Assembly (NCBI GenBank): GCA_944324665.1
Contig: CALUXD010000002.1
Span: 416,694 to 480,693 of the forward strand
Origin: Candidatus Proelusimicrobium volucris
Lineage (GTDB): Bacteria; Elusimicrobiota; Elusimicrobia; Elusimicrobiales; Elusimicrobiaceae
Reading direction: 5' to 3'
Length of the DNA: 64,000 nt
Position 1 is the stretch's first letter. Each line of letters opens with the position of its first letter. Below, one piece after another: positions 33,122 through 40,629 of the stretch. Under the pieces are notes generated by a model. The model was not told the DNA's origin and searched no databases. It worked only from the letters and a program-made list of their open reading frames with translations. A program made the translations under genes and the position numbers.

Positions 33122-34564
33122 ATGGAAAACGGCATAATAATATCTTTGGATCAAGGCAGTTCATCTTCAAAAGCGGCGGCGGTTACCGTCGGCGGCAGGA
33201 TTTTGAAGGAAATACGGATTCCTGTCCCCTTCAAAGCGCAAGGCAATATTTTCGAATATAAGGCCGAAGATTTGCTTAATACGCAGATAAAGGTTTTAGA
33301 CGATATTTTGTCGTCTCTAAGGGCGAGCGATAAAATTTTGTCCATAGCGCTGTCCTGCCAGCGTTCCACGATTGTCCTTTGGGATAAAGAAACGGGTTCG
33401 CCTTTATGCCCCGCTTTAAGCTGGGCCGACGGCAGGGCGGGCGCGATATCTTTCGCCAATCCGCTAAGCCAAGATGTTTTCCACGCCAAGACGGGTCTTT
33501 ACAATACGCCGTTTTTCTCCGCTCCCAAAATAGCCTGGTGCCTGCAAAATTACCCCGCTGCCGCGCAAGCTTTAAAGGAAGGCCGCTTATTGGCGGGCCC
33601 CGTTGGCAGCTACATAATATGGCATTTGACGGGCGGCAAAAAATTCGTCTGCGATTATGCCTGCGCCCAAAGAACTTTGCTTTTTAATATCCATACTCTT
33701 AAATGGGACGACGACATTTTAAAATCTTTCGATATACCTTTGGCTATTCTGCCCGAGGTTACGGCCTCAAGCGGGGACTTCGGGGAGTATAAAGGCATAA
33801 AAATAACGGTGTGTACGGGCGATCAGCAGGCGGCCGCGCTGGCCTGCGGATTGGACAAGCAGGGCCAAGGCTGCATAAATTACGGGACGGGCGCTTTCTT
33901 TTTGCTTAATATAGGCGCGGAGCCAAAAGAACTTAAAGGGATTTTAACTTCCGTTTCCGCCGCGGGCGCAAATCAAAAACCGTCTTTTCTGCTGGAAGGA
34001 CAGATAAACGCGGCCGGATCTTTTTTTACTTGGCTAAAAGCGATGGATATCAATTTTGATTTGCCTTTGCTTGACGAATACGGCAAGAAGTCAAAAAATC
34101 CGCTTTGGATATTGCCTGCTTTGGGCGGACTAGGCGCACCGTATTGGGATTTTAACGCCAAGCCCGTAATGGCGGGTTTTAAGATAGAAACAAAAACGGA
34201 AGACATAATATACGGCGCATTGCGCTGTTTGTGCTTCCTTATGGCGGATATTATATTCTATATAGGCAAAGCGGGCTTTGAGATTAAAGGGATAGAATCT
34301 GGCGGAGGGCTAAGCCTAAACGACATACTTCCGCAAACGCAGAGCGATATTTTGGCCATGCCTTTACGTCAAAGCCGTATGCTTAACACGACTATGATAG
34401 GATCCGCAATGCTGGCCGCCCGCCGAGAAGGCATTGATACTACAACTTGGCGCGGAGCGGAATATAAGGACTTCAGCCCAAAGTTCTCCAAAGAAGAGTC
34501 TTTGGCGCTTTACGCACGTTGGCGCGCTTTCTTTGATTGGGCGATAAAATCGCCCGATATTTGA
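33122..34564 (+). CDS. FGGY-family carbohydrate or polyol kinase
   Basis: A 480-residue two-domain ATP-dependent kinase of the FGGY family (glycerol, xylulose and related kinases). Domain I begins with IISLDQGSSSSKAAAV, the phosphate-binding loop; later matches are ALSCQRSTIVLWD, CPALSWADGRA, the FGGY-N/C junction TVCTGDQQAAALACGL with INYGTGAFFLLN, and the C-terminal ESGGGLSLNDILPQTQSDIL, which closes the ATP site. The catalytic Asp is in the WADGRA motif. The length fits, but I cannot decide between glycerol and pentulose as substrate. It sits after the LtaS-like gene and before a small membrane protein in one operon. Confidence 0.9.
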   Translation: MENGIIISLDQGSSSSKAAAVTVGGRILKEIRIPVPFKAQGNIFEYKAEDLLNTQIKVLDDILSSLRASDKILSIALSCQRSTIVLWDKETGSPLCPALSWADGRAGAISFANPLSQDVFHAKTGLYNTPFFSAPKIAWCLQNYPAAAQALKEGRLLAGPVGSYIIWHLTGGKKFVCDYACAQRTLLFNIHTLKWDDDILKSFDIPLAILPEVTASSGDFGEYKGIKITVCTGDQQAAALACGLDKQGQGCINYGTGAFFLLNIGAEPKELKGILTSVSAAGANQKPSFLLEGQINAAGSFFTWLKAMDINFDLPLLDEYGKKSKNPLWILPALGGLGAPYWDFNAKPVMAGFKIETKTEDIIYGALRCLCFLMADIIFYIGKAGFEIKGIESGGGLSLNDILPQTQSDILAMPLRQSRMLNTTMIGSAMLAARREGIDTTTWRGAEYKDFSPKFSKEESLALYARWRAFFDWAIKSPDI

Positions 34565-34581
34565 TTTATTTTGGGGGTAAT

Positions 34582-34731
34582 ATGAAAAGGCATCACATAA
34601 TAATAACGGTATTAGTGTTAATCTGCGCGGCGGCATTGGTCGGGTTCTTCGCGCTCCAAAACAGGGAGGAGCTGCAAGACGATCCCGCTATCGAATACAA
34701 TGCTGCCGACGCCGACGCTTTGGCGAAGTAG
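34582..34731 (+). CDS. Small single-pass membrane protein
   Basis: A 49-residue protein, too small to classify. It has one transmembrane segment (about 6-23, HIIITVLVLICAAALVGFFA) followed by an acidic tail (EELQDDPAIEYNAADADALAK) that would be outside. The start at 34582 is preceded by GGGGG and lies 17 bases after the FGGY kinase stop, so it is the fourth gene of the operon. A terminator follows directly. Confidence 0.6.
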   Translation: MKRHHIIITVLVLICAAALVGFFALQNREELQDDPAIEYNAADADALAK

Positions 34732-34763
34732 CCGATCTTGATTGGCGAATGCTTTTAACCGAT

Positions 34764-34793
34764 AAAAAACCCCGCTTATAAAAGCGGGGTTTA
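34764..34793. terminator. Intrinsic terminator
   Basis: The arms AACCCCGCTT and AAGCGGGGTT are flanked by an A-run on the left and a T-rich tail on the right; the converging ferredoxin gene uses the same hairpin. Confidence 0.9.
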
Positions 34794-34812
34794 AAGTTTT
34801 CGCCTGTAATTA

Positions 34813-34986
34813 TTAGTTCTGGGCGATCGCGCTTACCGGGCAAGTTCCGGCGCAGGAACCGCAATCGATGCATTTGGCGGCGTCGATAGCTCTCTTATCG
34901 TTCTGCTCGGATATAGCGCCGACGGGGCAAGCGGATTCGCAAGCGCCGCAGTTTACGCAAACGTCAGGATTGATTTTGTAAGCCAT
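34813..34986 (-). CDS. 2[4Fe-4S] ferredoxin
   Basis: A 57-residue clostridial-type ferredoxin, a small soluble electron carrier. Two complete cluster motifs, each CxxCxxCxxxCP, are visible: CVNCGACESACPVGAI (residues about 10-25) and CIDCGSCAGTCPVSAI (39-54). The start ATG at 34986 is preceded by AAGGAGAAGT. The gene is monocistronic with a strong ribosome-binding site, as expected for an abundant protein, and shares the terminator at 34764. It may donate electrons to the radical SAM, FrhB-like or nitroreductase proteins, but no direct link can be seen. Confidence 0.97.
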   Translation of the reverse strand: MAYKINPDVCVNCGACESACPVGAISEQNDKRAIDAAKCIDCGSCAGTCPVSAIAQN

Positions 34987-35048
34987 ATTACTTCTCCTTA
35001 TAAATGAATATTTTCCTCAGTTATTATTATACTATTTTCAAACTAAAT

Positions 35049-35681
35049 TCAGACGTTAATTTTATCTTCCGCAAGCAATCCCCGCGCCGTAGCCACTTTT
35101 GATTTTACCGCGGCTTTAAGGCCGGCTCGTTCGGCAAGGCGCGCGGCGAACGCTTTAAAAGAGGACATTTTCCCATTTTTAAACTCAAATTCCGCCTCCA
35201 ACATTCTTTGGCGGCGTCGCGCCTTAATCAGGCAATCGTCAAATGAAAGTTCCGCCTCAAAATCTTTCGCTCTGATATACCAAACCCTGCGCTTGTTCTC
35301 TATTGAAAATATCGGCTTTAAGTTTACGGCTTTAGGGTTCAATGCGGACGCTTCGGCGCGAAACTTTTTTAAAGCCTCTTTGCGATTGGCGCAATTTAGA
35401 GGCATTGTTATCTCCCGCCTGCGGGCTAAGCCGTCCACTATTGAAGAAGCGCTTTTAAAAGTAAGTTCGTATCGGGTTCGCCCGGCAAGTTTTATTCTCC
35501 TTAATCTGAGGGCGGACTTCTCCGCGCTCAAAGCCGAATCGGGCGTATCAAAATAGGTATCAAGCAAATTTGGCGCGCTCAGCGCGCAGGAATAATCAAA
35601 AGAAGACAAAGCCTCTTTAATCCCTTCGAAATCGGCTTGGCTCGCTATTTGCCATTTGTATTCTGTTTCTTTATCGCTCAT
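35049..35681 (-). CDS. CYTH domain protein
   Basis: A 210-residue soluble protein of the CYTH family (triphosphate tunnel metalloenzymes; inorganic triphosphatase or class IV adenylate cyclase). The signature ExExK is ETEYK at residues 5-9. Other typical strands are LLDTYFDTPDSAL, ALRLRRIKLAGRTRYELTFKS, and FEAELSFDDCLI. The CHAD domain often fused in YgiF-like proteins is absent. Inorganic triphosphatase activity is the most likely, thiamine triphosphatase and cyclase being alternatives. An extended -10 (TGC-TATCAT) starts its hexamer 13 bases before the ATG without a Shine-Dalgarno. The thioesterase gene is divergent after 50 bases. Confidence 0.88.
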   Translation of the reverse strand: MSDKETEYKWQIASQADFEGIKEALSSFDYSCALSAPNLLDTYFDTPDSALSAEKSALRLRRIKLAGRTRYELTFKSASSIVDGLARRREITMPLNCANRKEALKKFRAEASALNPKAVNLKPIFSIENKRRVWYIRAKDFEAELSFDDCLIKARRRQRMLEAEFEFKNGKMSSFKAFAARLAERAGLKAAVKSKVATARGLLAEDKINV

Positions 35682-35688
35682 TTATTAA

Positions 35689-35697
35689 ATGATAGCA
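35689..35697 (-). promoter_or_regulatory. Extended -10 of a probable leaderless CYTH gene
   Basis: TGC-TATCAT on the - strand; the hexamer starts 13 bases before the ATG at 35681. Confidence 0.55.
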
Positions 35698-35731
35698 AAA
35701 TATAATATACTTAAATAAAGGAGAGTGAAAT

Positions 35732-36208
35732 ATGAATAAGAAACGCCAGCCCACTTCCTGCGGCTGTTTTTTATGCGGGAAGGATAATCCCTTGGGCTTG
35801 AAAATAGTTTGGTTTAACAATAATGACAATAACACCGCGGAAGCTGAGGTAACCGTATCTGAAAATTACCGATCCTATCCCGGTGTGGTGCATGGTGGAA
35901 TAGTTGCCGCGCTTTTAGACGAAACTTCGGGCCGCGCCATAATGACTAACGGCGATTTTGACAATCTTATGGTAACTTTAAAACTTGAAGTAGTATATAA
36001 AAAAGTTACCCCCACCAATACGCCGCTGAAACTTGTCGGAAGGGTAATCAGGGGCGGGACATCAAAAGCGGTAGTCGAGGCGGAAATAATCCTGCCCAAC
36101 GGCGATATAAGCGCCAAAGGTACGGCCCTGCTTTACAAAATGCCCGAAGAAGTAAAAAACAACTGGGCGGAAGAAGCAGAGGAATGGGAAAGAACAAAAC
36201 ATCTTTAA
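35732..36208 (+). CDS. PaaI-like hotdog-fold thioesterase family protein
   Basis: A 158-residue single-hotdog protein of the acyl-CoA thioesterase (PaaI-like) group. It has an N-terminal CGCFLCGKDNPLGL cysteine/NPLGL motif characteristic of the subgroup, the helix-start YPGVVHGGIVAALLDETSG, where the HGG and later Asp-Glu form the active-site environment, and the strands LKLEVVYKKVTPTNTPLKL. AAAGGAG precedes the start. It is divergent from CYTH and followed by a terminator. Substrate unknown; a housekeeping acyl-CoA hydrolase is likely. Confidence 0.9.
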   Translation: MNKKRQPTSCGCFLCGKDNPLGLKIVWFNNNDNNTAEAEVTVSENYRSYPGVVHGGIVAALLDETSGRAIMTNGDFDNLMVTLKLEVVYKKVTPTNTPLKLVGRVIRGGTSKAVVEAEIILPNGDISAKGTALLYKMPEEVKNNWAEEAEEWERTKHL

Positions 36209-36219
36209 TATTTTCCCCA

Positions 36220-36252
36220 TAAAAAACCCCGCTTTTTAGAGCGGGGTTTTTA
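36220..36252. terminator. Bidirectional intrinsic terminator
   Basis: Arms AACCCCGCT / AGCGGGGTT, with A-run and T-run, between the thioesterase and the converging RDD gene. Confidence 0.92.
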
Positions 36253-36270
36253 TTTGTATTCGGAATTAAA

Positions 36271-37119
36271 TCATTCTTTTTTATTGTTGATCGTAACGAT
36301 GGTTTCTTCCCTGTCTTTGGCTATGGCGCTTATCTGGTAGCCTTCGGAGTTTATGCCGATGCTGAACCCGCGCCGCCTTAAATTCTTTTGTATATCCCTT
36401 TGCAGCTGCACGGGATCGCCGCTTATCAATGCCAAACGCAGCAAATCGGAGGTATAACGCCCGAAGTGCTGTTTATGAACTTCTTCCAAATAGGCCAGCT
36501 TGTTAAGCTGCTCTCGTGCGTTTTCCACCAGTTCTTTTTGATATACGCTCGGCGCCATAAAAAATATGTAATATACATAGAAAATTATTCCGCCTATTAT
36601 CATGGTGCCCAATGCGGAAATGGCGATATATTCGTTTGGCGTCTTTTCCCTGACGGAAATTACTTCACTGCCGGCTATATAATCTTCTAAAGTCAAGCGC
36701 CTTTTGTTAAGGAAAGCCAATCCAAAACCGATAAACATCGTGAAGATATTAATAAAATAGCCCAAACCTCTAAGCAAAGCTTTTTTGAAGCTCAGCCCTT
36801 CGCCTGTTTGGCGGTCTACTACTTTTAGCCCGACTAAAAATTTGCCCAAAGTCTGCCGTCCGCCGCTTTGGAATATTCCGCAGTAAAGGATAAAAAGCAG
36901 ATAGAAAATGACAAGAAGTATCCAATAGTTTTCGGAAGAAAAAAGCCCCATTTTAGTGATAAATATATATCCGGCTATGTATATGACGACAAAAAGACCT
37001 AATATATCTAGCGCGAAAGCCACCGCCCTCTCAAAAATACTAGCCAGCGGATAGGACTGCTGCTCTTGCTGAGTAGCTTCACTTTCCGGCTGAGCATAAT
37101 ACTGGGGTTGATTGAACAT
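36271..37119 (-). CDS. RDD-family membrane protein
   Basis: A 282-residue inner-membrane protein of the RDD family. The N-terminal tail is glutamine-rich and cytoplasmic, then ASIFERAVAFALDILGLFVV (the RDD motif variant with conserved Arg and Asp) starts the first of about four hydrophobic segments; LGKFLVGLKVVDRQTGEGLSFKKALLRGLGYF is the conserved C-terminal hallmark. The last 100 residues form an extracytoplasmic or cytoplasmic helical domain with a GDPVQLQRDIQKNLRRRGF stretch that I do not recognise. Members are thought to act in ion exchange or as membrane accessory proteins. GGAGG precedes the start. Confidence 0.88.
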   Translation of the reverse strand: MFNQPQYYAQPESEATQQEQQSYPLASIFERAVAFALDILGLFVVIYIAGYIFITKMGLFSSENYWILLVIFYLLFILYCGIFQSGGRQTLGKFLVGLKVVDRQTGEGLSFKKALLRGLGYFINIFTMFIGFGLAFLNKRRLTLEDYIAGSEVISVREKTPNEYIAISALGTMIIGGIIFYVYYIFFMAPSVYQKELVENAREQLNKLAYLEEVHKQHFGRYTSDLLRLALISGDPVQLQRDIQKNLRRRGFSIGINSEGYQISAIAKDREETIVTINNKKE

Positions 37120-37210
37120 AAGGATATCCTCCCTAAAGATAAATCTTTCCGTTTATTATTATATATATTTTTTATAAAATATTCTCAAGTAAAAGTTAAA
37201 GGAAAAGTAT

Positions 37211-38389
37211 ATGGAAAAAGCTAAAAAGCAGTTTAAAGTGCCGCTATTGGCGGCCGTAATAGCGGCTATTATTGCCGGTATTCTCGGCGGGATTGTCCTG
37301 CCTGACGGAATTATAAGAATATTTATCACTTTTAATTCTTTGTTTAGTTCGTTTTTGGGTTTTGTAGTGCCTTTGCTCATTTTGGGGCTAATCGCCCCCG
37401 GAATTGCGGATTTGGGCGCCAAAGCGGGTAAATTGCTGTTAATCACGGTAATTCTGGCTTACGGATTTACGTTGTTTTCGGGCTTTTTTACCTATTTCGT
37501 ATGCAAATATTCGTTCCCCTATCTATTGGGCTCGATAGCGGGCAACGCCGATTTGCTTGATACGGCGGCGGCTTCCTCTTTAAAACCTTTCTTTACCATA
37601 GATATGTCGCCGATTATGGGCGTTACGTCCGCGCTCATATTGGCTTTTATGCTTGGCTTGGGGATAGCGGCCTGCGACGCGAAAAGCCTCAAGAAAGTAA
37701 TGGAAGAGTTTAAAGATATTATCTATAAGACGATTTATAAAATAATTATCCCCCTTTTGCCGATTTATATCTTCGGCATATTTATGGATATAACGGTATC
37801 GGGGCAGGTGGCTGGAGTATTGAGCGTATTCATAAAATTGGTCGCGCTGATATTCCTGATAACGATAGTAATGCTGATGATACAATTTGTTATAGCGGGA
37901 TTGGTATCGGGCAAAAATCCTTTCCTTGCGCTTAAAAATATGCTTCCAGCCTACGCTACGGCGCTTGGTACGCAGTCTTCCGCCGCTACCATACCCGTAA
38001 CCTTAAAACAAACTATCGAGAACGGCGTATCGGAAAATGTGGCTTCTTTCGTGGTTCCTTTATGCGCGACGATACACTTATCGGGCAGCACGATGAAGAT
38101 CGTCGCCTGCTCCTTGGCCATAATGATGATTTCCGCCATGTCGTTTGATCTATACACCTATTCGGGCTTTATTATGATGCTTGGTATAACCATGGTCGCT
38201 GCGCCGGGAGTGCCGGGCGGCGCAATTATGGCTGCCTTGGGAATTTTGGCTAGTATGCTCGGCTTTGACGATAAAGCCCTGGCCTTAATGATAGCTTTAT
38301 ATATCGCTATGGACAGCTTCGGCACCGCCTGCAATGTAACCGGCGACGGCGCCATAGCTTTGATAATAAATAAGATATATAAACCCTAA
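37211..38389 (+). CDS. Dicarboxylate/amino acid:cation symporter (DAACS family)
   Basis: A 392-residue transporter of the GltP/DctA family that imports C4-dicarboxylates, glutamate, aspartate or similar amino acids with Na+ or H+. Characteristic motifs are FSSFLGFVVPLLILGLIAPGI in the N-terminal half, the serine-rich reentrant loop TQSSAATIPVTL, CATIHLSGSTMKI and the C-terminal APGVPGGAIMAALGIL and AMDSFGTACNVTGDGAIALI. About eight hydrophobic segments and two hairpins, as expected. AAAGGAAAAG precedes the start; a strong terminator follows. Confidence 0.94.
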   Translation: MEKAKKQFKVPLLAAVIAAIIAGILGGIVLPDGIIRIFITFNSLFSSFLGFVVPLLILGLIAPGIADLGAKAGKLLLITVILAYGFTLFSGFFTYFVCKYSFPYLLGSIAGNADLLDTAAASSLKPFFTIDMSPIMGVTSALILAFMLGLGIAACDAKSLKKVMEEFKDIIYKTIYKIIIPLLPIYIFGIFMDITVSGQVAGVLSVFIKLVALIFLITIVMLMIQFVIAGLVSGKNPFLALKNMLPAYATALGTQSSAATIPVTLKQTIENGVSENVASFVVPLCATIHLSGSTMKIVACSLAIMMISAMSFDLYTYSGFIMMLGITMVAAPGVPGGAIMAALGILASMLGFDDKALALMIALYIAMDSFGTACNVTGDGAIALIINKIYKP

Positions 38390-38405
38390 GACATTTTTCG
38401 CGAAC

Positions 38406-38435
38406 AAAAAAGCCCCGTTTTATGCGGGGCTTTTT
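38406..38435 (+). terminator. Intrinsic terminator of the symporter gene
   Basis: The stem AAAAGCCCCG / CGGGGCTTTT has a T-run after it. Confidence 0.92.
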
Positions 38436-38536
38436 GTTTAGACTGATATATAACTAAAAGATAGCGGCTTTGCCCAAGCAAAAAACCTCGGTTGGGGCTT
38501 ATCTTGTTTAGGAGCTTTTTCCAAAAAATTTAGAAC

Positions 38537-38567
38537 AAAAAAATCCCTCCGTTTAAGAGGGATTTTA
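38537..38567. terminator. Intrinsic terminator of the HD protein gene
   Basis: The stem AAATCCCTC / GAGGGATTT; an A-run on the + strand gives the T-run on the - strand, right after the converging HD gene. Confidence 0.88.
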
Positions 38568-38588
38568 ATAATAGTCTTTTAATTTCAA

Positions 38589-39176
38589 TTAAGCAAGGTT
38601 TTGCATTTCCGCATTTACGGCGTCCTCGCATTCCCGCATGGCTTTTATAGTTTCTTCCATAAGTTTCGGCAAATCCCAGCCGAGCATCTGCGCACCTTGC
38701 TCTATAACTTCCCTGGAGCAACCCGCGGCAAATTTTTTGTCTTTAAACTTCTTTTTAAGGCTGGAAACTTCCATATCCTTGACGCTTTTGGAAGGCCTCA
38801 TTCTCGCGGCCGCGCCTATAAGACCGGTAAGTTCGTCTACGGCAAAGAGCACCTTTTCCATTTGATGTTTAGGCTTGATATCGCTGCACAGGCCATAAGC
38901 GTGGGAACAAATGGAGTTTATCATATCCTCCCCCACTCCTGCGGCGGATAAAAGCTCGGGCGCTTTTTTACAATGTTCGTTAGGGTACATCTCAAAATCT
39001 ATGTCGTGCAGAAGGCCTGTTATCGCCCAATAATCCGCTTCTTGAGCATAGCCCAAGCTGACGGCAAAGTAACGCATAACGCCTTCAAGCGTAAGCGCGT
39101 GATATATGTGGAAAGGCTCTTTATTATATTTTTTTAATAAATTCAAAGCCGCGGCTCTGTCTATTTTGCTTTGCAT
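38589..39176 (-). CDS. HD-domain (HDIG-type) metal-dependent phosphohydrolase
   Basis: A 195-residue soluble protein with an HD domain of the HDIG branch. Metal ligands visible are His26 (YHALTLEG), the His57-Asp58 doublet in LLHDIDFEMYP, His92 (CSHAYG) and Asp114 (FAVDELTGLI). The conserved AVDELTGL pattern matches small HD proteins predicted to be phosphohydrolases acting on nucleotides. The preceding AGAAGGGGGG is a strong ribosome-binding site. No fused regulatory domain, so its substrate cannot be assigned. Confidence 0.85.
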   Translation of the reverse strand: MQSKIDRAAALNLLKKYNKEPFHIYHALTLEGVMRYFAVSLGYAQEADYWAITGLLHDIDFEMYPNEHCKKAPELLSAAGVGEDMINSICSHAYGLCSDIKPKHQMEKVLFAVDELTGLIGAAARMRPSKSVKDMEVSSLKKKFKDKKFAAGCSREVIEQGAQMLGWDLPKLMEETIKAMRECEDAVNAEMQNLA

Positions 39177-39242
39177 ATTCCCCCCTTCTACTTTATATTA
39201 TAAAATAAATGCTTCTCTCGAGAAAAGTGCAAAAGGTTTAAA

Positions 39243-39277
39243 AACATATTGATAGATATAGATATGTTTGCTATAAT
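39243..39277 (+). promoter_or_regulatory. arsR promoter overlapped by a probable ArsR operator
   Basis: TTGATA (39249-39254), a 17-base spacer and TATAAT (39272-39277), the latter also preceded by TGC, form a near-consensus promoter. The inverted arms AACATAT (39243-39249) and ATATGTT (39262-39268) and the half-site ATATAGATA (39256-39264) lie across the -35 and spacer, where a bound repressor would block the polymerase. Confidence 0.7.
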
Positions 39278-39294
39278 TTCCCAAAGGAAAACTT

Positions 39295-39567
39295 ATGGAT
39301 ATTAAACAAAGCGTAAAAATTCTTAAGGCCCTATCCGACGAAAATCGTTTAAACATTATTATGTTTTTGCAAGACGGAGAAAAATGTGCCTGCAATCTTT
39401 TGGATTTGCTAAATATTGGGCAATCGACGCTTTCTCACCATATGAAAATATTATGTGACAGCGGGATTGTATCTGCTCGCAAAGAAGGAAAGTGGACACA
39501 TTACTCTCTCAACAAGAAAGCTTTTGACCATATAAAGGAAATTTCCGCTTTGTTTGAAAAAAAGTAA
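39295..39567 (+). CDS. ArsR/SmtB-family transcriptional repressor
   Basis: A 90-residue winged-helix regulator of the ArsR/SmtB family that releases DNA when metal or metalloid binds. The recognition helix region is LDLLNIGQSTLSHHMKIL and the wing VSARKEGKWTHYSL. The CAC in EKCACNLLDLL sits where the classical ArsR inducer site (ELCVCDL) is, so arsenic, antimony or a soft metal is a likely inducer; the second Cys pair is intact. The downstream permease with a cysteine-rich loop supports that. The gene has AAAGGA and a consensus promoter. Confidence 0.94.
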   Translation: MDIKQSVKILKALSDENRLNIIMFLQDGEKCACNLLDLLNIGQSTLSHHMKILCDSGIVSARKEGKWTHYSLNKKAFDHIKEISALFEKK

Positions 39568-39584
39568 AAAATTTTTGCCAAATA

Positions 39585-39610
39585 TATCTATATATTTAGA
39601 TATATAGATA
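39585..39610 (+). promoter_or_regulatory. Inverted repeat between arsR and the permease gene, probable second ArsR operator
   Basis: The 10-base arms TATCTATATA (39585-39594) and TATATAGATA (39601-39610) are perfectly inverted around a 6-base centre. The right arm shares ATATAGATA with the arsR promoter. It lies before the permease ribosome-binding site. Confidence 0.65.
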
Positions 39611-39636
39611 CATAATTTAAGCTAAAGGAGAATTTT

Positions 39637-40623
39637 ATGTTTCAAATATTTACCAAACTTGCCGATTGGAGCGTACTAGCCTTGGGCCTTGATCTAAACG
39701 AGAAATTTACCGGCGCCCTGCATTTTTTTATTGAAGACACAACAAAGATATTTATTCTAATTTATCTTTTGATTTTTATTATATCATTGTTTAGGGAACA
39801 GCTTTCCCCCGAAAAGATTCGCCGATATTTAAAGGGTAAAAATCTTTGGTACGGTTATTTTTTAGCCGCGCTTTTAGGTATAATAACGCCTTTTTGTTCA
39901 TGTTCTTCGATACCTCTGTTTATAGCTTTTTTAACTGCCGGGATTCCTTTTGGTATTACAATGGCATTCTTGATAAGCTCTCCACTGATAAGCGAAATCG
40001 CCGCCTTCTTGCTTTTTACAATGGAAGGGGCAGGCCCCAAAACCGCCTTTGCGTATATAGCGGCCGGCGTAATGATATCGGTAATCGGCGGATATTTGGC
40101 GGATAGGTTTTCTTTGGATAAGTTGCTTAATTTTCAGTTTGTTGAGCCAAATAAAAGCTGTTCATGCAAATGTTCCTGCGGATGCAAAAAAAATACAAAG
40201 CAAAAGGCCGTAAACCTTATAAAAAATGCCCATTTTTTTGCCTGGGAAACAATTAAACAGCTTTATTTATATATTATCTTTGGTTTGATAATAGGCGCGG
40301 CAATACACGGATATGTTCCGATAGAGTTGATAGGTAAGTATTTAGGGACAGAAAACCCTTTTGCCGTACCTCTCGCCGCGATAGCGGGTGCGCCCATATA
40401 CGCAAATCACGCAGGCGTTATACCTATAATTCAGGCGCTTTTACTAAAGGGCGTTCCAATAGGTACGGCAATGGTAATACTAATGAGCATTACAGCCATT
40501 TCTTTACCCGAAATGATGATGCTTAAAAAAGTTTTGTCTTTAAAGCTGATAGCCCTGTTTTTGGGATATCTGATAGTTTCTTTTATAACCGTCGGCTATA
40601 TGCTTAATTGGATAATGGGTTAA
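39637..40623 (+). CDS. PF03773-family permease with cysteine-rich loop (ArsP-like)
   Basis: A 328-residue inner-membrane permease of the PF03773 (DUF318) family, whose members such as ArsP export organoarsenicals and others move copper or zinc. About eight to nine membrane helices in two halves. The membrane motif TPFCSCSSIPLFIAFLTAGIP and the second-half ANHAGVIPIIQALL are the family signatures. The cytoplasmic loop between the halves carries SCSCKCSCGCKK, which would bind soft metal ions. The preceding arsR gene and inverted repeat argue for metal- or metalloid-induced expression. AAAGGAG precedes the start. Substrate is not certain. Confidence 0.9.
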   Translation: MFQIFTKLADWSVLALGLDLNEKFTGALHFFIEDTTKIFILIYLLIFIISLFREQLSPEKIRRYLKGKNLWYGYFLAALLGIITPFCSCSSIPLFIAFLTAGIPFGITMAFLISSPLISEIAAFLLFTMEGAGPKTAFAYIAAGVMISVIGGYLADRFSLDKLLNFQFVEPNKSCSCKCSCGCKKNTKQKAVNLIKNAHFFAWETIKQLYLYIIFGLIIGAAIHGYVPIELIGKYLGTENPFAVPLAAIAGAPIYANHAGVIPIIQALLLKGVPIGTAMVILMSITAISLPEMMMLKKVLSLKLIALFLGYLIVSFITVGYMLNWIMG

Positions 40624-40629
40624 AAATCC

